A DNA stretch of 64,000 bases from Cyrtodaria siliqua (Eukaryota; Mollusca; Bivalvia; Adapedonta; Hiatellidae), in the NCBI GenBank assembly GCA_037043455.1, contig JAWPHD010006794.1:1-64000 (forward strand), given 5' to 3'. The notes beneath the pieces were generated by a model. It was not told the DNA's origin and did not search any database. It saw only the letters and a program-made list of their open reading frames with translations. The first letter of the stretch is position 1, and each line of letters opens with the position of its first letter. Both the position numbers and the translations under genes were made by a program. Positions 35,008-46,635 of this stretch are shown here, piece after piece.

Positions 35008-35945
35008 AGTAGATATAAAAATCGAACAGAAAAAGTAGCATTCAAGGACTACAGTAAAGCACAAACAAACATAGGAACAAACAACAACTATAAAGATGAA
35101 TAAACGGTAAAATGATATATAGGGTCCTATAGAAACCACAGCGTTCGAACGCAATGGCATCGTAGGTCCGTACTGTACTGCAAACAAGGACTTGAAACTA
35201 CAATGAAAGAGACAAAAAACAACAGAAAGGGTGGTGAAGACAGAGTTACCGACTTGGAACGGTCAGTAGGCAATAAGGCCTACTGGTTAGCTTGAATCGA
35301 TTTTTTATGCGCAAAATCCTTTCTATTATCCTGTCTTCAGCGCCCAAAGTCTTAACAAGACAGTGTAAACAAAACTACATCCCATCAAAAGGAATTCTCT
35401 AACAATAAAGTCCACATCCAGAGAAACTAACTAAAGAAACACATACAAAATAATACACTAGTTTCATCCAAACTAAATGAGACAGGGTAAATAAAGACAT
35501 CCCCTCTAGGCTATATCTTTTATTAAACTAGGTAGCATTAATAGTCAATATAAATAAAACACAAATAAGGACGACTCATATATCGTGCATGCAAGGAAAT
35601 AAAAGCATAAAAAGCCACAAAGTCACTCAGAGACTTGGCAGAAGCCAGATTAACAATGTAATACACAGCAAAGGGCACGTCACAAGACACGATTAACGAC
35701 AAACATTAAACGTTAACTTCCATTTCAGGACTAATATATACATCATCATATGATCCACACTTCTTCTGGCATCGCACATTCAAAGAGGAAAGCATAATGG
35801 CGAACTGTAAATGGGTCAACCGCTCAACATGTAGTGCGTTGCAAAATATGATAGCCTTTATTGATAATCTTTCTAACAAGTTTAATAAAGATTGAATGAA
35901 AGTGATTACTATGACCAAGGATCTTACAAAGTTTGTAATAAGGTG
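35008..35945 (-). mobile_element. PLE-like composite (A terminus, C middle, A body)
   Basis: Begins with a subfamily-A terminus ('agatataaaaatcgaacag') and switches near 35105 to subfamily-C tail sequence shared with 26.1 kb. From about 35460 it returns to A-type tail ('gagacttggcagaagccaga', 'gaggaaagcataatggcga') and ends with the remnant of the coding end near 35945. It is either several overlapping insertions or a recombinant copy. Confidence 0.7.
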
Positions 35946-36002
35946 TTGCAATAGTTTTCAATGATTCTGGTAACGGAGAATCGTCGTAGTTAAACGAAAA
36001 AT

Positions 36003-36281
36003 AGATATAAAAATCGAACAGGAAAAATAGCATTCAAGGGCGACTGTCAACCACAAACACACAAAGCAATAACAACTAATATACGTAAAGATGAATTAAA
36101 AGCAAGATAAGACATCACAAACACAAAAGGTTTGACAATAGGGCTACCGCCTTGGAACGGTCAGTGACAAAAAAGTCCCTGGAGTTTAAACCAGGCTCTA
36201 GAGGGCACCGAATCTCATTCTTACCATATTTCATCCCAATAAATGAGACATTGTAAATAAAGATATCCCCGCCAGAGCTTT
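36003..36281 (-). mobile_element. PLE-like tail, minus half of a head-to-head pair
   Basis: A-type terminus 'tagatataaaaatcgaacag', then about 280 bp of the tail to 'aagatatccccgcca'. There it meets a plus-strand copy with no spacer. Confidence 0.85.
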
Positions 36282-36655
36282 GTGGCCTTCTGTGCTTTTT
36301 TATATATACATGATCATTTATGTGTTTGACTTATGTTGTATATTATTGCTGCCTTGTTTGTTAGAGATTATAACCTGGCGGGGTTATCTTTATTTACACT
36401 GTCCTGTTTACTGGGATGACAATAGGGTAAGAGAAGTTTGTTGCACCCTAGAACCTGGTATAAATGCCCAGCGTCCTTTATTGCCACTGACCGTTCCAAC
36501 GCGGTAGCCCTATTGTCAACCCTTTTGTGTTTGAAATTTCTTATTTTTTCTTTTACTCACCTTTAAAGCTGTTCTGTGTTTCGGTGTGTGTTTGTGGTTG
36601 ACTGTCGTCCTTGAATGCTACTTTTCCTGTTCGATTTTTTATATCTACTTTTGTT
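36282..36655 (+). mobile_element. PLE-like tail, plus half of a head-to-head pair
   Basis: Starts inside the tail ('gctttgtggccttctgtgct') and ends with 'tgctacttttcctgttcga'. The pair forms a large palindrome with both 3' ends outward. Confidence 0.87.
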
Positions 36656-37718
36656 GAGAATGCTATTTCAGATGTATTAAAAGCCTGACCGTTTATCATT
36701 AATGCCTTTAAAATATCGTTAGACTCAATTTGAACTACATTTACAAATAAGCTAAATGTTAACTTGCTAATAATCAATATAAAGTTTATATATTTAATCG
36801 ACTTTTACATGCAGAATGATATTACTATTAATGTTCGCTTAAAGATGAATGGCCACCCTTTTTGTAGTATTACCACTTAACAAATTTAACTCTTAAACAT
36901 CATATGAAAAATTCTTGATAGTCCCGGCGAGAAACATATATTTAAAACCGCTGATAAGTTGTATGTAAAAATAAGTGTTATTTGCGTGACGTAGATACTA
37001 CGTTTACCACTGCGTGAATGCACGGGGAAATGAGGTAAATCTGAACTGTATAGCTGCACAACTGTCAGATAATTGATAAATACATACATTTACCTGTGGA
37101 TTAATTTACCTGTTCAAAGTTTTCTACGTGAATTGCTGTGTATTGATTTCGATGTAAATAAACATGATCATGAAAGAAAACATGGCCGGAGATCTTTAAA
37201 TAAAAAATAAAATAAAATTCTTCAATGCGTGCCTTTTTGCGTATCAGTTTAATGTTTTAAAATGTATCATAGTCCAAAGATGATATTTTAATCAACGATT
37301 ATCTAGTGATTAAAACTGATAACGTTGCGAACGTAATAATTTTGCAACAAAAGCCAAAACAGAGGTTCTTTACATCATTATAGCATGTGGTTACCATGGC
37401 GATTGACTATGGTCGTAACTAATGTTGTAATAGAATGTGTTTAAGCCCATTTGCGTGGGTTTGACCTTATTGCTAGAAACTAATGAGTAACAGAATATGC
37501 TGACACCATGTTATGTATTACTTGTTATCGTGAATTTGAATTGATAAATGACTAATGTTATCGAGAATATCTCCGCTGACTTGGCAAAAGTGAAATACTA
37601 TAGTACTACTAAGGTATCAATTTGACGACTATGTTCTTATATACAATCTATAAAATATGTTGTTATGCCATCGGATACTGGATTTTTGTCTTAAATCATT
37701 GTTTCAGAGAAATAGAGG
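36656..37718. other. AT-rich sequence, nothing recognised
   Basis: No family recognised. Confidence 0.4.
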
Positions 37719-37860
37719 ATCTTACATTCGTGACTGTATATCATTGATTTTAATAAACGGGTTGGATAAAATGATAGGATAAGAGGCTCTTGCCGAGTAT
37801 CCTATCTTTTTATCCAACGAGTTTATTAAAGTTAATAATACACAGTCACGAATGTAAGAT
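37719..37860. repeat. Foldback hairpin element, 63-bp arms
   Basis: Arms 37719-37781 and 37798-37860 are inverted repeats with a few mismatches and a 16-bp loop. The outer end reads 'atcttacattcgtgactgt'. Size and shape fit a hairpin MITE; no target duplication is obvious. Confidence 0.88.
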
Positions 37861-38611
37861 TCTGTTTATCACATAACCCACCTACGACGTGATAGTTTCA
37901 CTTTATTGTTGTCAATTTTCCTTATATACGGCGGCAATTTGTAAGGCAAATCATGACGTCGTTTTGTTGTTTACACGACGTCGCTACGTCAGGCGGTTGT
38001 AAATGCGTTCGCTTTACAAATAATGCGACACCCTAAACCAAATTTAACGTTACTAATGTTCATTTTATGAAGTAAGATTTCAAATAATGATAAATAATTA
38101 AGGCGTCTGAACGTACCGTATGATATACCATGAAAATAATTGGTATTAACAGTTTTAACGTATACGAACACAGTGATTCGGTCCTTACTTGCATCTGTAA
38201 TACACTAGAGTATTACGTGAAATAAGTCATGGCTTTACTGCACTCCCAGACGCCATGTTATGTGATAAAATACATCTTCCTGTCGTTTCAATATTCGTTA
38301 ACAACTCTCTTTTTCCACTTCATAAACAGGACTGGAGTTCGTTGTCATTTAATATCTAGGTCTTATTCATTGGCCAGAAACTTACAATTTAAAAATAATG
38401 AGATAAACCAAATTCACGAGTTACTGGCTATCTATTTATGTATTTGTCATAACACAGTGTACTAAATACCAATCTAACACTTTGATACGATATCACTTTA
38501 GCTACTCAATTTCGCTATCAAGTATATATTAATTCAATAAAAATGTACTTCTAACATAAAACAAGTACTTGCCAACGCAGATAACAATATAATATAGCTG
38601 TATATAAGTAT
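37861..38611. other. No gene recognised
   Basis: The short frame at 38229-38465 shows no motif that I recognise and is not called. Confidence 0.35.
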
Positions 38612-38835
38612 ATGTAGATGTCAAAATCGAACAATAAATGTAGCATTCAAGGACCACAGTCAACCACAAACATGTACAGAAACAAACAACAACATCAAAG
38701 ATGAATAAAAGGCAAGATATGACACCGCAAACATAAAAGGGTTGAAAATAGTTGTACCGCACTGGAACGGGCAAAAAAGGCCGCTGGGTGTTTAAACAGG
38801 GTTCTAAGGTGCACCAAATCTCACTCTTGATATCT
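38612..38835 (-). mobile_element. PLE-like tail, minus half of a second head-to-head pair
   Basis: A-type terminus with small changes ('gatgtcaaaatcgaacaata') and about 220 bp of the tail to 'caccaaatctcactctt'. Confidence 0.8.
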
Positions 38836-38870
38836 CTAACAGATATTGCTGAGTGAGTTTACAATAGGGA

Positions 38871-39105
38871 TGACAATAGGGTAAGAGTTAGGTTTAGTGC
38901 ATTCTGGAACCTGGTTTGAACCCCCAGCGGCGTTCTTTGCCATTGACCGTTCCAAGGCGGTAGCCCTATCGTCAACTCTTTGGGTTTGTGATGTTTTGTC
39001 TAGCCTTTTTTCATCTTTATAGTTGTTGTTTTTTCTGTGTTGTTTGTGCTCTACTGTGGACCTTGAATGCTACATTTCATGTTCTATTTTTATCTACTTT
39101 TGCCT
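38871..39105 (+). mobile_element. PLE-like tail, plus half of a second head-to-head pair
   Basis: Runs from 'gggatgacaatagggtaaga' to 'cttgaatgctacatttcatg'. It is joined to the minus copy through about 35 bp. It is followed directly by another plus copy whose coding end starts near 39130. Confidence 0.82.
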
Positions 39106-39129
39106 TCTTACTCGCTTACTACCTGGCTC

Positions 39130-39885
39130 TAAAGAACTCTTCTGCAACAAGTACTATGACAACCTGACTTATATGGTGATGTGATTTACAAACTGTGTAA
39201 GATCTCTGGTCATTATCACGGTCATATTATCATCATTAAACTCGTTAGAAAGTTTATCAAAATATGAACTATCAATGTAATGTGCAACGTTAGGCAAGTT
39301 TAGTAGCTGACCATTTACAGTTCGCCACTATGCTTTCCTGTTTGAATTGTGCGATGACCGGACGGACTTTTGACCGTAAATCATAAAGGATTGGTATACT
39401 GTTTGTCTTCATTCTTATCTTTTCGTTCCATTGGCGGTTTATCTTCATGGAGCTGGCTTCTGCCAAGTCGATAAACACTTGCTTTGTGAAATGCTATGCT
39501 TTGTTTACATTCATGTACAAATGCTCATATTTGTGTTATACTTGTATTAACTATTTATGCTGCCTACTTTTAAGACGATTTAGCGGCGAGGATTTCTTGT
39601 TTTACACTGTTCCGTTTTATTTGGATGACAATAGGGTAAAAGAGTGAGATTTGATGCACCCTAGAACCAGGATATCACCCACCTCCTCATCTTCCTCGCA
39701 GCCACTGACCTCTAAAGGATGCAACCCTGTTGTTATCCCTTTGACATTTGTAGTGGCACATGTTTTTTCTTCTGTTTTTCCTTGTTATAGTTGTTTGTTT
39801 GAGTGTGTGCGTTTGGCTAATTGTGAAGACTACATTTCTTGTTCGCCTTGTATCCTACTGCTGTACAATAAACGGCAACCATCAA
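39130..39885 (+). mobile_element. PLE-like copy: coding end plus 3' tail
   Basis: Starts in the coding end ('aactcttctgcaacaagtac', then the equivalent of 'YGDVIYKL'), passes the stop-rich remainder and continues through the whole tail to 'tacatttcttgttcgccttg'. It lies head-to-tail behind the 38871-39105 copy. Decay is moderate and the frames are broken. Confidence 0.78.
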
Positions 39886-40089
39886 TAGTGTAAATAATTA
39901 GATGGATAGAGTTCGTGTTCCAGGGAGGAAAATCTTATCTCTACTTGTACTAACAATATTATATAAAGTGTGATTGCATTGTACGTCATTTGTTTGTTCA
40001 GCTTTATTGAGATTATCTTTTTATTTCTGTGTTATTTGTGCTAATAGTGCAAATGACAGTTATTGAAAGAAACGTCCACATGCACTGAC

Positions 40090-40440
40090 TTAGTGCATAT
40101 AGTTCACATTACTTTAAACTAGCGTTTAAACGCACTTATATAATACATCAAACTAGCGTCTACGTGTGCTTCTATAGTACATCAAACTAGCGTCTACGCG
40201 CACTTATATAGTACATCAAACTAGCGTTTACGTGCACTTAAATAGTACATCAAACTAGCGTTTACGTGCACTTAAATAGTATATAATACTAGCAAGCACA
40301 TGCACTAATATAGTGCACACTACTTCAATTTACTATTCGCGTGTTCCTATATAACACATCTAACTAGCGTTCTCATGCACTAATATAGTCCATCAAACTA
40401 GTGTAGTGTATCAACCTAGCGTTAGCGTACAATAATTCAA
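40090..40440 (+). repeat. Minisatellite, ~33-bp units, first block
   Basis: Units follow the pattern 'catcaaactagcgtttacgt' plus 'gcacttaaatagta'. Central units are nearly identical and the edges degenerate. Confidence 0.88.
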
Positions 40441-41103
40441 CTACCAATCGTATAATGTTTACTCAAACCACATCACAGAATTAGCTAATGAAGATAACCA
40501 ATTTCTATAAACATGATAAAGCTTTAAACTCATTTCAACCGATGGAATAGTATATGGGATGCCATTTCAATATAACGGTATAATTTATAACATCTAATCA
40601 AAGACTAAATCAAAAATATGTACTAATGTTTAAACATGTTATATTGTTCACATTCAATTTCCCGAATACATTTGCCAATCATTCCAAATTTAAACAGGCA
40701 TAATAAAATCAGTGACACTGTGAGCTCATACCAATAAACAATGTAACATTCCCGCAACATTAGAAATTAGAAATTAGACAAAACAAACAGTCAAAAGTAT
40801 GCAGGGGCATTCATATGGCAATGAGTTTTTAGTGAGCTTTAAAAGCGACAGAGGCATTTAACAATATCTATTACAGAAAGTATAGATGGGACCAAATCAG
40901 ACAACTGATACATTTGCTTTGTAGATACTCATGAGAGCCTTAATATAGATAACATATGGTTATGTTTACCTTCTTGTAATGAAGTTGTTATCATCTTACT
41001 TACTTACTGCATGGAGGTAACAGTGAATGGCCATCACCAACAGTATCAATTAGTAGGTGTTAGTTGTCTCTCATATTTGTACATATACATGTACATGCAA
41101 GTT
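40441..41103. other. AT-rich sequence inside the minisatellite locus
   Basis: No coding signal or family recognised. Confidence 0.35.
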
Positions 41104-41458
41104 TAATGTAAAGAAATATAAAAAGATCGGACAGGGAAAGTAGCATTCAAGGAGGACAGTCAACCACAAAACACAGAAACAAACACGCAAACAGACAAAC
41201 AAGAAGGCAAAAGTAATAATAAATGCAAACGACATCACAAACACAAAATGGTTGACAATAGGGCTACCGCCTTGGAACGGTCAGTGGCAAAGCACTGGGG
41301 GTTTAAACCGGGTCTAGGGTGCACCAAACCTCACACTTACCCTACTTCATCTCATTAAAACAGGACAGTGTAAATAAAGAAATCCCCGCCATGATCTAAT
41401 CTCTAACCAACAAGGCAGCATCAATAGACAATATAAGTAAAACACAAATATGTAAATT
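41104..41458 (-). mobile_element. PLE-like tail, subfamily B
   Basis: Terminus 'aaagaaatataaaaagatcg' followed by a B-type tail that is very similar to 34018-34553, ending near 'agtaaaacacaaatatg'. The close match between the two B copies suggests B is a younger subfamily. Confidence 0.85.
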
Positions 41459-41556
41459 CCAATTGATTCATATGTCATTTGCAGGCATGTTATTCTTGAT
41501 TGAGCTACTCTTCATATTTAGTGTTCACGTGCACTAATATAGTGAATATTATAGAT

Positions 41557-42171
41557 TATTGAATTTGTATGCCTAAATATTACTTGGAACGAGTTGTTTT
41601 GGCAAAGGACGACGAGTTTGCGAGTCGTCCTGCGCCGAAACAACGAGTTCCAAGTAATATTTAGCCATACAAATTCAGTAACCTTTTATTGTATACTTTA
41701 ATATTGTTTTCGATCAATGTTAATTGTATGACTATTACTTTTCATTGTATTTGTATTATTTTTAAAGCTTTTGATGGAATTCCTATCTTGTCATTCATTT
41801 TCATTTTTTGTGGATGATTATTTTGCGCGAAAACGACGTCGACGTCGGATGACGTCATTAAAAACATCAAGCGATTTTCCAAAGTTTGTTTACAATTCGA
41901 TAACGTTAAAAACAGTAGGTGAGTGACCATTTCAATTATTTTATCAATTTCTGCCATAAAAGCTTGAAAAACAAAACCCGTATGTTTTTGTTGACACTAG
42001 TATAGGAAGGATTCCGTTATTTTATTTGAAAGTAGTTCCTTATTTCTATTTCGCGGCTCTTAGCTAGCACGAGAAAAAGTTCCGGTGCAATATCAATGTG
42101 TGCAATATCGTAGAATATTGCACACTTAGCTCAATGCAAACGTAACGGGACAATATGAAAGTATACAATAA
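41557..42171. mobile_element. Hairpin-headed TIR element inside the minisatellite
   Basis: 41557-41682 is a hairpin with ~58-bp arms ('ttattgaatttgtatg' outer end, loop 'tttgcgag'). Next to it, 'ttattgtatactttaatatt' (41686-41706) is inversely repeated at 42151-42171. Minisatellite units lie on both sides (41500-41545 and from 42175), so this is an insertion into the array. It may be one complex MITE or two adjacent ones. CRE-like 'gacgtcgacgtcgg' and 'gatgacgtcat' lie near 41833-41856. Confidence 0.7.
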
Positions 42172-42174
42172 CAG

Positions 42175-42605
42175 TGCATACAGCTAGCCTTCACATGTTC
42201 TAATATAGTGCATATTAGGTAGTGGATATTAGCGCATACAGCTATCGTTAACATGAACTAATATAGTGCCACAATACTTCACACGAACGTTCACATGCAA
42301 TAGAGTTGAATCAAACTAGCGTTCCCGTGCACTGATATAGCGTCTAAAAACTAACGCAGTAATCTAGAGCACAATACCTCAAACTAGCTAGCATTTACGT
42401 GCAATAATAAAATAAATTGCACAACGTCATGTGCATTAATAAAGTGAATCACACTAGCGCTCACGTGCACTAATATAATGCATCACACGAACGTTCACGT
42501 ACACTAATACAGTGTTAAACCTAGCGTTCATGTGCACTAATACAATGTATCTCACTAACGTTCACGTGCCCTTATAGAGTGTATCAATCAAGAGTTCACG
42601 TGCAA
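42175..42605 (+). repeat. Minisatellite, ~33-bp units, second block
   Basis: About a dozen degenerate units of the same family as 40090-40440 ('actagcgttcacgtgcacta' plus 'atatagtgcatca'). Confidence 0.82.
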
Positions 42606-43002
42606 AAGTACTTCAGTGTAAGAACTCAAACCAAAGCAATTGACCATCCCAAACAATTACTCATTCAACTTAGATTAGACAGACATCGATACCAAAGTGT
42701 CACAAATGATCTGGGGAACGTGTCTATGATAACTAGCTATTGGGTTAAAATGAATCCATTCCGTTCTGTTCGGTTTTTGACGTCGAGACCATTTTTGAGG
42801 ACACACATATGTATTTAACAATATATGATTTTAAGACTGTTTCTGAAAAATAGTTTAATGTAAACATGCATGATGTGCATTTTGCAAGATATTTGATTTT
42901 GAAAATGATCAAAACGTATGTGTAGCCTCAACATATTTGTTGAATAGTAATACGTTCACAGCAAATCTCGCAAAACAGTTCCCCCGAAAAAGCTGATATT
43001 GA

Positions 43003-43142
43003 TCATTACGTGGTCCCGCATTAATTCCATTAAGCGATTGGAAAGCTTATATTAGCAGGATTTTATAACGGATATTTCGACAATAATACAGGTTTAAAAC
43101 ATTATTTACTGAAGAAAATGTCATAACCTGTTTACAATTACC
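43003..43142 (+). repeat. Dispersed repeat, inverted partner of 25305-25448
   Basis: Contains 'attacgtggtcccgcattaa' and 'aagcttatattagcaggatt'. The two copies are about 80 percent identical by eye. Confidence 0.6.
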
Positions 43143-43216
43143 TATTCAATGTTTTAATTTTACAATATGCAGACTTTTAGGCTGACATTAAGGTTTTATT
43201 TCATACCCCCAGCCAA

Positions 43217-43936
43217 TATAGATATAAAGTCTAACAGGAAAAGTAGCATTCAAAGACGACAGTCAACCACAAACTCACAAAGAAACAAAGAACAAATTTA
43301 AAGATGAATAAATGCCAAATAAGACATCACAAACACAAAAGGGTCGACAACAGGGCTACGGCCTTGAAACGGTCAGTAGCAAAAAAGGCCGCCGGAAGTT
43401 TAAACCAGGTTCTAGGGTGCACCAAAACTCACACTTACCCTACTGTCAACCAATAATACGGGACAGTGCAAATAAAGAAATCCCCGCCATGAACTATTCT
43501 CTAACCAACAAGGAAGCATTAATAGGCAATATAAGTAAAACACAAACATTCTCGTTATATATACATACAAAAAAACAATAGCCTAGAAAGCCACAAAGAA
43601 TGTACTCAATATCTTGGCAGAAGCCAGAGCAACAAGAGAATAAACCATTGAGGGCACGACAAGACAAGACTGCAGACAAACATCAAACGTCACCGTCCTT
43701 TTGGGCTTTAGGTAGACGTCATGATAGGGCAAAACAGCTTGTCCGGTCATCGCATAATCAAAGAGGAAATCATAGTGGCAAACTGTAAATGGGTCCACCA
43801 TCAAGCATGCAGTGCGTTGCAAAATGATAGGGTCATAACCTCTTGTGATAAACATTTTAACAAGTTTAACAAAGATAGTATGAAAGTGATCATGACCAAG
43901 GATCTTACGAAGTTTGTAAATCACGTCACCATAGAA
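43217..43936 (-). pseudogene. PLE-like copy: C-terminal coding end plus 3' tail
   Basis: Tail 43217-43690; coding end on the minus strand from about 43936 down. It encodes 'FYGDVIYKLRKILGHDHF', 'KLVKMFITRGYDPIILQ', 'HYDFLFDYAMTGQAV' and then runs past the usual stop region. It joins the truncated 3' side of a Jockey-like LINE at 43936/43937 in the same orientation, producing one continuous chimeric reading frame (43583-44047). Confidence 0.82.
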
Positions 43937-46600
43937 TCCTTGATTATGTATAGGATCGAGCATCTGAAAGTATGACTTGTGAGTCGATCCATATACTATT
44001 GAGCCGTAGGCCTGCTTGGATCTGATAAGAGATCTATAAAGTCGCAAGAGGACATTTCGATTTGCTCCTCAATTAGTGTTTGCAACAGCTGCAAGTAAAC
44101 TAAGAGCTTTAAATAACTTGGCCTTCAAGTATTTAAAGTGTGGTATAAACGTTAATTTACGGTCGAAAATAAGACCCAGGAATTTTGTCTCATCCACTTC
44201 TGGTATTGGTGACCCATCCAGTTTTAGATAAGGATCTTCATGATGTTTACGTAGTTGACAAAAGTGCATACAATTAGTTTTAGATTTAGAACATTTAAAA
44301 CCATATTCATCAGACCAGATTTGAAGTTTATTGAGACATTGCTGTAATTGTCTGTCAATAGTGTCCTTTTTTTTCCACTATAACATAACAAACTCGTCAA
44401 CATACAAAGAACAATCTATACCAGGATTGATGCTTTTGACTAAACTGTTAATTTTTATATTAAACAGGGAGACAGAGAGTATACTGTACTGTGGCACACC
44501 CATCTCCTGTTCATGAATGTCAGAGAGGGTTGAACCCATTCGGACACGAAACTGTCTATCATCTAAGAAATTCTCTATAAAAATTGGTAATCTGCCTCTA
44601 AGACCAAGGTCATAAAGATCGTTCATGATACCGTACTTCCAAGCAGTATCATAAGCTTTCTCCAAGTCAGAAATACAGCGACTAGATGTTCTTTCTTTAT
44701 GTAAGCTTCCCTAGTGAATGATTCAAATCGAATGAGATTGTCTGTTGTGCCTCGTTGGCGCCGGAATCCACTTTGATACTTTGTTATCAGTTTGTTGTAT
44801 TCCAGGTACCAAACGAGTCTCTCATTAATCATTCTTTCCATGGTTTTACATATACAACTCGTTAATGCAATAGGGCGATGATGTGTTCGGTCCGTATAAT
44901 CATGTCCAGGGTTGGGGACTGGAATGACGATAGCTTCCCGCCAAGAATCGGGGAAGTTTCCTGTCACCCAAACCTTATTAAATATATACTCAGTAAAAAT
45001 AGAAACGTCCCCAACTTTATCCACAGATTTAGACACAATGAAATGATATTTTATTTAATCTTGTATTCCAATACGTTTGTTAAAGGTCAGCACTTTCATG
45101 AAAACAATTTTCTTTGAATCAAACTTGTGGGCAAACTTATTCCCTATGATTTGGTTTAAAAGCATTTCCGGGTCTTGTGGTTAAAACTTTGAGTTAATAC
45201 ATTTTTTGTTATATTGAAATAAACAGAGAATGACCTCATCACCACAAAAACAGAGAAAAGACGCTGACCTTTTCACTCATTTTTACGCCATACAGCTTTC
45301 AAGAACGAATAATTTCAGATTACCTCCCTTTATAATAAAAATATAGTGATTTTGCAATTTGAATAAAACATGTTTTAGCAGAACAGACAAACTTTGGTTT
45401 TTGATGATTATAAATATTGATCAGAATGATTGATTGATATGTATAAAATGATGAAATTATATCTAGATTGGTGTACAAAATGTAACAACGTCAACCCTAT
45501 GCAAATAACAGCTTAAAAGAGGGACGTTTCTATTTTTGCTGAGTATATTAAGAAGGGTAGAGAGACAGGTTTCAGGTAAATGTTTAAATAATTGATAATG
45601 GATATCATCAGGACCAGCTGACGTATCATTTGAGTTTGAGTTCTTTGAGAGTGAACAATTTATTGTATTTCTCCAAATTTTCGACTTGAAATTGTTCTTT
45701 TAGTTTCTTGTTTTTTAGTAAATATGGTTGACAATTTTCAGAAGAAGAATTTTTTGGAAAATATTTCTGCCAAAGTGTTTGTAATGTCGTTGACAGATGT
45801 AATAATCTCCATTATCAGTTTTAAGATGATTTACACAAATAGAATTACCTTTGTCGTTTATTTTCCGGACCATGTCCCACGTCTTCTTAAGTGATGAGCG
45901 AGAGTTTAGCCTAGAGACATAATATATCAAGGATTTGATCTTACTATCCTTAAGAGTATGACGGGCTTTCTTTCGCACGAACAACTCTAAAATTATCTAA
46001 ATCATTTTCAGCTGGCCGCAAGTTAAAAGCATTCAATGCAGCTTTACGATCGCTGACTGCCTTTTTGCAGTCATCAGCTTACCATGGTTTATGTGGGCGT
46101 TTTGAATTTGACGAAGTTTTTGGAATAGTTTGATTAGCTTTATCTTGAAGGGTTTTGGTAAAAAGAGTAGGTCGTCACGAAGACTCCACGAAAATTCCAT
46201 CAAGAGAGTTGGATCGCATATTGTTAAATCAATGGAAGAATGAGCGCGTGAAGCTGGATGTAAAAAGTGATTTGTTATCATTAAAAGATATAAATTGTTT
46301 TTGGCTAAGAAATCCTCAACTTTCCTGAATTTATCGTTTATATCTTTACAACGCAAGATTTAGTGGTATGCATTAAATTCATTAAAAAGTATAAAATGTG
46401 ATGGTAATTGTGCAACTTGTTGATTTATATCTTTAAGGTATAGTGAAGAACTAGGTTGTAAATATAAGGAGCATTTTGTTAAAACTCTTTGCATCGTAAC
46501 ACTGACCGCAACAGCTTGCAAATCAGTTTTCAGCTAGCGAGCACTTCTGCTTATCTAACTACACCTCTGCTGGAGACGGACATTGTTTCCCAGCATGTGA
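43937..46600 (-). pseudogene. Jockey-like LINE ORF2 (endonuclease-RT), broken and interrupted
   Basis: On the minus strand, 5' to 3': endonuclease remnants ('QPSSSLYLKDINQQVAQL' near 46400-46470; 'SRAHSSIDLTICDPTLLMEF' within 46033-46356), a linker ('YVSRLNSRSSLKKTWDMVRK' at 45715-45984), then RT. RT blocks include 'DSWREAIVIPVPNPG', 'HRPIALTSCICKTMERMINE' and 'YQSGFRRQRGTTDNLIRFES' (44623-45036), 'EKAYDTAWKYG', 'QEMGVPQYSILS' and 'LYVDEFVML' (44378-44665), and 'FLGLIFDRKLTFIPH' (44069-44269). The catalytic box is YVDE instead of YVDD, and frames change several times, so it is dead. A 559-bp MITE splits it at 44987-45545. The RNase H-like and 3' parts are missing; a PLE-like tail is joined instead. 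Confidence 0.88.
44987..45545. mobile_element. MITE with TA target duplication, inserted in the Jockey-like RT
   Basis: Terminal inverted repeats start 'TACTCAGTAAAAATAGAAAC' at the left and 'TACTCAGCAAAAATAGAAAC' on the opposite strand at the right, and extend a few bases further (ACGTCCC). A TA flanks both ends (44985-44986 and 45546-45547). Removing the element and one TA restores the host frame through 'STLLNIFNKVWVTG', which fixes the boundaries. The TA duplication and lack of coding capacity fit a non-autonomous Tc1/mariner-type element. Confidence 0.9.
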
Positions 46601-46635
46601 CGTTTATGGAGACTATAAAGGTTTTTGTAATTAGT

